Assembly (NCBI GenBank): GCA_964035775.1 | Contig: OZ038312.1 | Location: forward strand, 18,570,713-18,634,712 | Length of the DNA stretch: 64,000 nucleotides | Reading direction: 5' to 3' | From: Osedax frankpressi | Taxonomy: Eukaryota; Annelida; Polychaeta; Sabellida; Siboglinidae | In this document: positions 15,601 to 24,130 of the stretch, one piece after another | Position numbering within the stretch: the stretch's first letter is position 1 | Layout: each line of letters opens with the position of its first letter | The notes under the pieces: generated by a model | The model's database searches: none | What the model saw: only the letters and a program-made list of their open reading frames with translations | What the model was told of the DNA's origin: nothing | Made by a program: the position numbers and the translations under genes

Positions 15601-18600
15601 GACGTCAAGAGCGTCGAGTGCCTGGACGGTTATACGTTCACCGGCGCCGATAGCGTCGCGACGTGCGGCTGGGACGGTAAATGGACCGAAGTGCAAGGCC
15701 ACTGCGAACCTGTGCGGTGTGCGTCGCCCCCGCGCATTGTGCACGGAAGAGCGGTGGCCACTCCGACCGCACACTCGCGTACCTACATGTCCAGCGTTGT
15801 GTTTACCTGTAATCGAGGCTATCGTCTGTTGAACTCAACGGCCGACCGAGTCACGTGCGACGCGCAGCGTCGATGGGCGGGGCGACGCCCGCGCTGCGTG
15901 AAGAACACGTGCGGACCGCCGCCGTACGCGCCGCCGCACGCCACGCCGCGCGCCACGACGCACGCCACGTCCGCCGCCCGCCCTACGCTCGTCTACCTCC
16001 GACGTCGCTCCTATCGAATCGGTCAACGCGTGACCTACGATTGCGACGCCGGCTTCCGGCGCGGGGGCGTGGTCTCGGTGAACCGCACGTGCCTCGACGA
16101 GTTAACGTGGAGCGCGCCCGACTCGGCGTGCGAGGTTGTGCGTTGCGCGCGTCCCGCGACGCCCGCCAACGGCTTCGTGTTGGCGCCGTGGCTGGTCTAC
16201 GAGTCTACCGCCCACTTCACGTGTAACGGGGGCTACGATTTCGTCGGCGGAGGCCGAGGCGAAGTGGTGCGCCACTGCAACGCCGAGGGGGCGTGGTCCG
16301 ACGAAAGGGGCGTGCCGACGTCGGCGCCGCGCTGCCTCTCGAAAGTGTGCGCGACGCCGCCCGCCATTTCCGACGCCGACGTCGTTCGCGGTACGGCGAG
16401 TATCTACCATTTCGGCGACACGGTGACGTACGCGTGCGTCGGAGGATTCACGGCTTCCGGTAGCGGCGCCACCTTGCGGTGTTCCGAGGAGCGTACGTGG
16501 CGCGCCGTCGAAGCCGACGCCCGCTTCCGCTGCGCGAGGAACAAGTGCTCGCCTCCCGCCACGTCGCCCGAGAACCCGTTGCACGGTGACGTCATCGTCA
16601 CCGACTTGCGTAACGGTTCGCAGTCCGCCACGCTGCACTGCCACGTCGGTTTCGTGCGGGCGAGTTCGCGACGCCCGCCGCTCTGCGTCGACGAGAAGTG
16701 GACCGGAGTGCTGGAGGCGTGTCGGCGTCGCGCGTGCCTCGCGCTTCCGGTGCTGGCGCACGCCGAGCCCGTCGAAGAGGAACCCGGGAAGAACCGTTTG
16801 ACCGTTGCCTATTTGTACGAGGCGCGCGTGCTGTACGCTTGCCAGACCGGATACAGGAGCGCCGGTGAATTGATGGCCGAGTGCGACGCCGACGGACGCT
16901 GGGCGTGGCTAGGCGGCAACGGGGCGTGTCTAGCCGGCGAGTGCCCGTTGCCGCCGTTCGTGCCGCACGCCCGCGTAATGGCCGACACCGAAGCGTTGAA
17001 CTCGTTGGGTTCGCGCGTGGCGTTCGCTTGCGCGCGCGGCTTCGAGCTGCGACCCCGCGACTCCGGAAAACTCGTCTGCGGCGACCACTTGACGTGGGTG
17101 GGCGTGGTGCCGACGTGCGCCCCCACCTACTGCCCGGCTACGGCGGCGGACCCGCGCGTGGCGCGCGCGGCCGCGACGCCCGCCCCATTGCGGGCGTCGG
17201 GTTCGAGGGTCGCGCAGCGCGCGTGCGTCGTCGGCTACGCGTACTACGGTAACGCGTGGGCGGTCTGCGAAGGCGAGCCGTTGCGATGGCGGTGGTACGG
17301 AACGGGCAGCTGTTCGCCCCGCCTGTGCCTGGACGCGCCGCCCGACGTCCGCAACGCCCGCGTCGTCACCGCCGGCGCCGACGTCTCCTACGGCGAGAAG
17401 ATGAGTTACGTTTGCGACGTCGGCTACAGGGATTCCATAGCGGCGCCCTATTTGAACACCACGTGTTCGGTCAGTGCGGCCGATTCCGACCTCGTGGTTT
17501 GGTCGGCCGTTAGCGGGGCCTGCGTTCCCGTTCAATGTTCGCGACCTCAGTTTCCCACCAACGGATTCGTCACCTACTCCAACCACTCGTTAGTGAAATT
17601 CTCGCGTATGGATTTGCGTTTTTAATTGTAGTTCGTACCTTAGATATCGTAAATTGTAGTTTATAAGTTGTACATCGTATTTCGTGTAATTTACTTTTAC
17701 GTTTAGTACGGGTACACTGTACAGTGTACAGTGTACAGTGTACACGTACACTGTTCCTATTACAGGCGTATCGGAATTCCCTATTTACTTTCCTCGCTTA
17801 AAATCGGAATTCTAAACGAAAAACAATATACGAAAACCGAAAATTAATCTGAAAAAGATTTTGTTTAAACTTTTCAAATTGGTTTCGTTTTCGTGTACTT
17901 GGGTTTCCAGACCCCCACTTTGATATTCAGTTTAACTTCCGGGGAATATATTTCATATTCCCTAACTAGTGCTCTACATTGACCTCAACATCGCAGATTT
18001 ATGGGCGTGGCTTCGTATGGGTGCACATCCGGATACCGTTTAAGTTCAGAGAATATTACGAGAGTTTGTGGAAGTAAGGGCAAATGGATATCGGCTCCCC
18101 CCGTTTGTTTATGTTAGTAGAGTTTGGTGTGTAGTGCGTTTTAATCGCATTCTTAAGTGATACTTTCGCTACCCTACCACAGCCATCGCAATACTACGAC
18201 ACCCACCTCTACCCCCTCAACCATATCTACCCTATCGCATCCATCTCTAACCACGCCCACCAACACCTACAGCCGTGACGAAGCCCTGTTTCGTCCTTCC
18301 TTCGGTGGACCGCGCCTCTCCTCTAATCAACTCCGACCCAAGCCTGAACCCCACTCGTGTTCCCGGCGTAACAGTGGTGTATAAGTGCGAAAAGGGATAT
18401 GCCAGTAAAAGTGGACCCATAGCCATACGTTGCCTTAACAACCGTACGTGGACCTCGCCAAACTCCACTTGCGAACGTTAGAACGCCTATGCTGTAAAAT
18501 CTAGGCCTTGGTATATCGTTAATCCCAGTGTATGGTGTACATTTCATTGTGTAATCTAGGTTTTAAGTTTAATACTTATTAGAACCATATTAGGGCATAT

Positions 18601-21600
18601 AAATCTAAACAGTAATACAATATTATTGTAGAATTTTAAAATAAATATTAGACTTTCTATCGATGTTCACTTTTCATTCAGAATTAATATTGCTAAGTAT
18701 TACATTTTTATTATGTTATAACAATTCTCACAAGTCACGCCTCCTCACCATTAGCCACGCCTCCTTATCACTAGTCACGCCTCTTCACCATTAGGCACGT
18801 CTCTTCATCACAAGTCACGCCTCCTCACCATTAGCCACGCCTCCTCATAACTAGTCACGCCTCCTCACCATTAGGCACGTCTCTTCATCACTAGCTATGC
18901 CCTCTCATCATTAGCCACGCCTCCTTATCACTAGTCACGCCTCTTCATCACTAGTCACGCCTCCTCACCATTAGCCACGCCTCCTCATAACTAGTCACGC
19001 CTCCTCACCATTAGGCACGTCTCTTCATCACTAGTTACGCCTCCTCAGCATTAGCCACGCCTCCTCGCCATTAGCCACGCCTCCTTATCAATAGTCACGC
19101 CTCCTCTTCTTACACTACCTCACCATTAGTCACATCTCGACAAGAGCTATGTCTTCTCATATTAGTCACACCTTCTCATTATAAGTTATACTAAATCACT
19201 ACAAGCCACACCTCCTCACAACAAGCCACACCTCCTCACAATAAGCCACACCTCCTCACTACAAGCCACACATCCTCACTACAAGTCACACCTCCTCACA
19301 ACGAGCCACACCTCCTCAATACAAGCCACACCTCCTAACTACAAGCCACACCTCCTCACTACAAGCCACACCTCCTCACTACAAGCCACACCTCCTCACA
19401 ACGAGCCACACCTCCTCAATACAAGCCACACCTCCTCACTACAAGCCACGCCTCCTCACAACGAGCCACGCCTCCTCACAACAAGCCACACCTCCTTACT
19501 ACAAGCCACACCTCCTCACTACAAGCCACGCCTCCTCACAACGAGGCACACCTCCTCACAACAAGCCACACCTCCTTACTACAAGCCACACCTCCTCACT
19601 ACAAGCCACACCTCCTCACTACAAGCCACACCTCCTCACCACAAGCCACATCTCCTCACAACAAGCCACACCTCATTACTACAAGCCACACCTCCTCACT
19701 ACAAGCCACGCCTCCTCACAACGAGGCACACCTCCTCACAACAAGCCACACCTCCTCACAACAAGCCACACCTCCTTACTACAAGCCACACCTCCTCACT
19801 ACAAGCCACACCTCCTCACTACAAGCCACACCTCCTCACAACAAGCCACACCTCCTCACAACAAGCCACACCTCCTCACTACAAGCCACACCTCCTCACC
19901 ACACCTCTTTAGAAGTATCGTGTGGCCGGCCCCGTACAAACTCCTTCGTTTTGTTGTTCGGACGGTCATATGAGTATGGAGCTATAATGAAATTCCGTTG
20001 CCTTCCCGGTCGCCGATTAATAGGAGCCGACTTTATCACTTGTCAATCAAATGGTGAATGGGACCACGCCCCCCAGTGTAAACGTTAGCATAAATATCAC
20101 AGTAGCAAAATGTAAATCTAAAACTAGAAAGAAATTTTAAATCAATTTAAAAATATTTATTATTCAAAGATTGATTTGTTTAAATAAGATTTAGTTCAAT
20201 TCCACGGAGTAATTAGTAATGTTCAATTAGTTAAACATCGATTACATAACTAGATTACACATTTGACCATATCTATATATTAACACATACTTACTTTGAC
20301 AGCTATATAATGTAAAGCCTATATTAACACATACTTACTTTGACAGCTATATAATGTAAAGCCTATATTAACACATACTTACTTTGACAGCTATATAATG
20401 TAAAGCCTATATTAACACATACTTACTTTGACAGCTATATAATGTAAAGCCTATATTAACACATACTGACTTTGACAGCTATATAATGTAAAGCCTATAT
20501 TAACACATACTGACTTTGACAGCTATATAATGTAAAGCCTATATTAACACATACTGACTTTGACAGCTATATAATGTAAAGCCTATATTAACACATACTT
20601 ACTTTGACAGCTATATAATGTAAAGCCTATATTAACACATACTGACTTTGACAGCTATATAATGTAAAGCCTATATTAACACATACTGACTTTGACAGCT
20701 ATATAATGTAAAGCCTATATTAACACATACTGACTTTGACAGCTATATAATGTAAAGCCTATATTAACACATACTGACTTTGACAGCTATATAATGTAAA
20801 GCCTATATTAACACATACTGACTTTGACAGCTATATAATGTAAAACCTATATTAACACATACTGACTTTGACAGCTATATAATGTAAAGCCTATATTAAC
20901 ACATACTTACTTTGACAGCTATATAATGTAAAGCCTATATTAACACATACTGACTTTGACAGCTATATAATGTAAAGCCTATATTAACACATACTTACTT
21001 TGACAGCTATATAATGTAAAGCCTATATTAACACATACTGACTTTGACAGCTATATAATGTAAAGCCTATATTAACACATACTTACTTTGACAGCTATAT
21101 AATGTAAAGCCTATATTAACACATACTTACTTTGACAGCTATATAATGTAAAGCCTATATTAACACATACTGACTTTGACAGCTATATGCCGTAGAGCCT
21201 GTGTTAACAATGGAACATGTATAGGACCAAACCGATGTAAATGCGTCAACGGCTACGCAGGACGTTACTGCGAAATGGGTTTGTAATGTAGGACACGCCC
21301 ATTTCTGCATAAGCCACACCCATCTTTACATAAGCCAAGTTCCCTTCGACAGAAATCCTACTCTGTATTTTACAATCCGCATTCGTTGTAATTTAAAACA
21401 GTGCTCACTTCAATTCATTTTTATTTTAAATCTAATCGATATAGAGAATTTAGAATATTTCTTTTCATTTGTAACTGTCAAATAAAATGTAAATAGATTT
21501 TAGTTCTAAGTAATTATTTAAATATAAAACAACAACTAAAAAATGCAATAAATAACTTTTTAATAAAAAAGTAATTCTAATATTAATTAATGCATTTATC

Positions 21601-22436
21601 TTTAATAAAAAATCTTTATTATTATGATCAGTTTATTAATAATATAATATAATAATTTGGTGAATATCGTTGATTACATTGAGTTTAAAAATAGCTTTTC
21701 CAAATAAGATCATCTCATTTGTGAGTTCCTCTCAACAACATTCTCTCATTCCTTCTCCATACTTTATGAAGGTGTCTGCCCTCTACCTTGTTTGAATAAT
21801 GCACGATGTGTTGGTCCCTATACTTGCAAATGTAAACCTGGGTACAAGGGCATGCGCTGTGAAAACCGTTAGTTACATATTGTGCTGTTGGTCTAATGTC
21901 TGGGTTATATAACTAGTAATAAGAGATTATATAATTACGATATATTGCCATCATTTGAATATCATTTATTCTTCTATAACTATCATTACTCCAGAATTTA
22001 TAATTTTATATCTCATAATTATAAGATTCGCTTTCAATAGTTGTTTGTTTCTGACCATGAGTGTCCAATTAACTAATTCAATTAATTAGTCGATATAATT
22101 CCATTAATATTCTTTATTAAACTATAAATTTACATAATCAACTCACCTTTTATCAAGTAATTCAGTTTTTTATTATCTAGTTAATGTAATTAAAATGCAA
22201 ATACAATAATGACACATCTCTTATAAATACTACTCACATAAAGTATTCAGCATTTCTCCTAAAGTAAAAATATCCATATTATATAATATTTACGTAGACG
22301 TTTTTATACAAAATTTGTATTACATCCCACAGCAATATGTAGAGAAGGTTGTCTAAACGGAGGAACATGCATAATGCCCAACAGGTGTCTCTGTAAGTCA
22401 GGCTTCAAACCACCTATGTGTAAACCGTTAGTGTGA
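636..22436 (+). CDS. SVEP1/polydom-like protein, C-terminal part (about 25 CCP + 3 EGF domains, 20 exons)
   Basis: Exons: 636-800, 3000-3158, 3562-3766, 3966-4173, 6422-6599, 6968-7173, 7749-7875, 8571-8686, 10693-10770, 11209-11391, 11846-11993, 13625-13755, 14392-14575, 15335-17588, 17997-18112, 18273-18476, 19913-20083, 21183-21278, 21772-21867, 22333-22436. All have AG acceptors and GT donors, all phases agree, and they give 1,708 residues before TGA. Repeated CCP signatures (Cys, V-x-x-x-C-x-x-G-Y, Cys, Trp, P-x-C) run through the protein. Most introns cut a CCP in its middle. The last three exons each encode one six-cysteine EGF domain. In human SVEP1 the protein also ends in CCPs followed by three EGFs of this style (GGxCxxPNxCxC), so I infer an SVEP1/polydom homologue, an extracellular adhesion/matrix protein. 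The start codon, signal peptide and N-terminal domains lie left of the window. No membrane segment is seen. Confidence 0.85.
803..2945 (+). repeat. Pyrimidine-rich tandem array in intron 1
   Basis: About 2.1 kb of CCCTCTCCCTCCTCTT-type units fills intron 1 from two bases after the donor to about 54 bp before the acceptor at 2998-2999. It is interrupted by two 90-bp copies of the intron-exon 2 junction (see next entry). All long reading frames in it are low-complexity Ser/Leu/Pro or Arg/Glu/Gly artefacts. Confidence 0.95.
1521..1758 (+). repeat. Two displaced copies of the intron 1 / exon 2 boundary
   Basis: Positions 1521-1610 and 1669-1758 are near-identical copies of 2946-3035. They carry the last ~54 bases of intron 1, the AG acceptor and the first ~36 bases of exon 2. 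The copied exon start would read VQ(I/F)ICSLGHKPS, against VQIICSPGHKPS in the real exon. After that the copies run into the CT array, so neither is a complete exon. Confidence 0.85.
3893..3964 (+). repeat. Short CCCTACTCC-like repeat before exon 4
   Basis: Degenerate C/T-rich repeats form the polypyrimidine tract ahead of the acceptor at 3964-3965. This is a small version of the arrays in the other introns. Confidence 0.6.
4328..6402 (+). repeat. 24-bp minisatellite, about 86 copies, intron 4
   Basis: The unit contains CCCATAACCTCGCTCCTAA and repeats every 24 bp, with single-base variants (CCTCG, CCACG or CTACG) and a few shortened units. It ends 19 bp before the acceptor at 6420-6421. The 707-codon reverse-strand frame through it is an artefact of a unit length divisible by three. 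Confidence 0.97.
7284..7722 (+). repeat. CACTCACC/CACACA repeat, intron 6
   Basis: Degenerate repeats of CACTCACCCACC, CAACTCACACA and similar units cover 440 bp. They stop about 26 bp before the acceptor at 7747-7748. Confidence 0.9.
8728..10423 (+). repeat. 11-bp AT-rich minisatellite, about 154 copies, intron 8
   Basis: The unit AACTATATATC repeats very uniformly; the main variant has TTTATATC in place of TATATATC. The array starts 41 bp after the donor of exon 8. It yields a spurious 566-codon frame (INYISTIYQLY repeats). Confidence 0.97.
10506..10617 (+). repeat. ATTCATTTATAC short tandem repeat
   Basis: About ten copies of an 11-12-bp unit (ATTCATTTATAC or ATTCATTATAC) lie in intron 8, between the 11-bp array and exon 9. 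Confidence 0.85.
11403..11564 (+). repeat. 29-bp tandem repeat, about 5.5 copies, intron 10
   Basis: The unit contains CCTTCGGACCTACCGACTGG. It begins about 12 bp after the donor of exon 10 (GGG|GTTTGT). Confidence 0.9.
12024..13365 (+). repeat. 21-bp C-rich minisatellite, about 64 copies, intron 11
   Basis: The unit contains CCACCACCTCTCCCACCC and repeats every 21 bp. Alternating CCCTTCC and CCCTTGC variants mark individual units. A degenerate tail continues to about 13500. The array starts about 30 bp after the exon 11 donor. Open frames on both strands (HHLSHPS, TSPTLPT and GKGGRGG repeats) are artefacts. Confidence 0.97.
14608..15119 (+). repeat. 21-bp minisatellite, about 24 copies, intron 13
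   Basis: The unit contains TAATGTTCTAGTGTCACATT. The array starts about 32 bp after the exon 13 donor and is followed directly by a different, 10-bp array. Confidence 0.95.
15148..15326 (+). repeat. 10-bp ACTACTCACA repeat, about 18 copies, intron 13
   Basis: This array adjoins the acceptor: only CTCTCGCCAG separates it from exon 14 at 15335. It supplies the pyrimidine-biased tract of that acceptor. Confidence 0.93.
15335..17588 (+). other. Exon 14: 2,254-nt GC-rich exon with about eleven CCPs and no intron
   Basis: Starting in phase 1 and ending in phase 2 (CAC TC|GTTAGT), this exon encodes 751 residues. It holds the second half of one CCP, ten whole CCPs and the start of the next. It is strikingly GC-rich, with CpG-containing codons preferred, while the flanking exons are closer to the AT-rich background. 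Two of its CCPs carry long inserts before the second Cys: a Ser-rich run around 15540-15570 and an Ala/Pro/Thr/His run around 15925-15980. The other exons of the gene average about 150 nt and split nearly every CCP. Confidence 0.9.
17710..17750. repeat. GTACACTGTACAGT palindromic repeat, intron 14
   Basis: Four to five overlapping copies of a self-complementary TGTACAG unit give a short sequence able to fold on itself. Confidence 0.8.
18731..19106 (+). repeat. 20-bp CACGCCTCCTC repeat, intron 16, first block
   Basis: Units of about 20 bp contain CACGCCTCCTCACCATTAG, with ACTAG or ATTAG variants. It belongs to the same family as the next block but has diverged further. Confidence 0.92.
19195..19905 (+). 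repeat. 20-bp CACACCTCCTC repeat, intron 16, second block
   Basis: About 35 units contain CACACCTCCTCACTACAAG. The array runs to within 10 bp of the acceptor of exon 17 (ACCTCTTTAG). Confidence 0.95.
20270..21182 (+). repeat. 44-bp minisatellite, about 20 copies, each containing a copy of the exon 18 acceptor
   Basis: Every unit carries ACTTTGACAG followed by CTATATAATGTAAAGCC and then TATTAACACATAC. The real junction at 21182/21183 reads ACTTTGACAG|CTATATGCCGTAGAGCC and then TGTGTTAACA. Over the first ~30 exon bases the unit and the exon differ at about six sites. In the reading frame of the upstream exon the copies give CT ATA TAA, an immediate stop. The last unit is continuous with the true acceptor. 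Confidence 0.95.
21183..22436 (+). other. Three single-EGF exons ending the CCP/EGF protein
   Basis: Exons 21183-21278 and 21772-21867 (both 96 nt, phase 1-1) and 22333-22436 each encode one six-cysteine EGF domain (CxxxCxNxxxCxxPxxCxCxxGYxGxxC). The two equal symmetrical exons suggest exon duplication. The third domain stops four residues after its last Cys, at TGA 22434-22436. An unused GTTAGT donor-like site sits just before that stop (22427). Confidence 0.85.
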
Positions 22437-22732
22437 AGACCGTACTTATTAATTGTAAATAGATACGCAAATATTTTTTTCCTTTAAGTAATTTCAATAT
22501 TCTTAATTTACATAAAATATGAATAATTGTGCTCAATTTCAAGATATTATTTAGTAATTACATAATTGTCATTATACAGTTACAGTTTCATATGAAGATG
22601 AATTACAAATTATGAACACTTATTAAAAACATACTCCACATATTAATATATAATCACTATTTATCCTTCATCTAATGTTATATGTTCATAAATAACATAA
22701 TTATCACATGTTACACCGTTAATACCGGTGAA

Positions 22733-22738
22733 AATAAA
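22733..22738 (+). terminator. Possible poly(A) signal of the CCP/EGF gene
   Basis: AATAAA lies about 300 nt after the stop codon. In an AT-rich background this is weak evidence alone. Confidence 0.3.
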
Positions 22739-23134
22739 ACTATATTCCAAATTTCTCATGTTCACATCTATTAAATGATTTGATGTATATAATTATTTAT
22801 TTATATCATTCATTTTTACCTTCCGAGTTATTTATAATATATACAAAATCATTATAGAAGATAAAACAATAGAGCTGAGAATGTAGAAATATTTAACCAT
22901 GATATATATTCAATGATTAAATTAGGTTAAGATGACATATTGTTTAATATTGAATGCTGATGATAACAATATAAATATTAACTGCATAAATAACAATAAT
23001 GAAAGAACTTAACAATAGAGATTGATTGTGATTGTGGCAGGTTAGAATGTAATAATTCATTTTGAATAAAATCATAAAAAAACAAAATAAAAAATATATT
23101 TGAAAAGTTATAAATTATTAGAAGAAGCATTTTC

Positions 23135-23630
23135 TGAGTAAAATGCATTATACTATATTATAATACAGTATAATATAGTAAAATGTATTATACTATATTA
23201 TAATACAGTATAATATATTAAAATGCATTATACTATATTATAATACAGTATAATATATTAAAATGCATTATACTATATTATAATACAGTATAATATATTA
23301 AAATGCATTATACTATATTATAATACAGTATAATATAGTAAAATGTATTATACTATATTATAATACAGTATAATATATTAAAATGCATTATACTATATTA
23401 TAATACAGTATAATATATTAAAATGTATTATACTATATTATAATCCAGTATAATATATTAAAATGCATTATACTATATTATAATACAGTATAATATAGTA
23501 AAATGCATTATACTATATTATAATACAGTATAATATATTAAAATGTATTATACTATATTATAATACAGTATAATATATTAAAATGTATTATACTATATTA
23601 TAATACAGTATAATATATTAAAATGCATTT
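23135..23630. repeat. 40-bp palindromic AT-rich array, about 12 copies
   Basis: The unit reads TATTATACTATATTATAATA then CAGTATAATATATTAAAATG. Its TATTATACT and AGTATAATA arms are inverted, so each unit can form a hairpin. Copies differ by only a few bases (GCATTA/GTATTA, TATTA/TAGTA). Confidence 0.95.
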
Positions 23631-24130
23631 CAAAACACAATTTAAAACTTAGTAAAAATTAAATATCTTTGCATATTCTTGGGAAGTATTGAGATAGCAG
23701 AGATTTTTTGATTCATTTAACAAGATTTCGCTGTTGCAACGAAGAGACACTAAGAGCTTGTGAGATGTGAGCCTCGAAGGTTTGAATGCAAATCATAACC
23801 TCTATCTTCTTCCAAACTAAATATCTTCAGTGAATTTGAAAGCATCAAATTCGGAGCATAAAAAGAAATCAATTCCCGCTATACTATCTAGCAGAATATA
23901 CAGGAAAACGCATGTTGGGTGGTGGTCAGAAAGACACACACCGTACTCTCGAAGCTATCTATCGCATCACACTACTGTAGCGTACAGTAACTAAAGCGAG
24001 CTATCGGGTGAAATCGGTCGCTAGAAGATAATAATAAATCGGAGTGTACTGGTACTGGCGATGGATTCAAATAATTTCGTTACACTATCGACTCGACTAT
24101 TAGTGGGTCTATCTGAGTTTCGGAATCCAC

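Larger units (their letters stand above)
22437..24130. other. AT-rich intergenic stretch
   Basis: It contains a possible polyadenylation hexamer for the CCP gene at 22733-22738 and the 40-bp palindromic array at 23135-23630. From about 23640 to 24130 the sequence is less AT-rich and lies just downstream of the minus-strand gene, so it may be its 3' UTR. No further coding exon is supported. Confidence 0.5.

Noticed and set aside
15366-17586. Many overlapping frames on both strands of exon 14
   Set aside because: They are shadows of the GC-rich CCP frame, which alone has the cysteine/tryptophan pattern of sushi domains.
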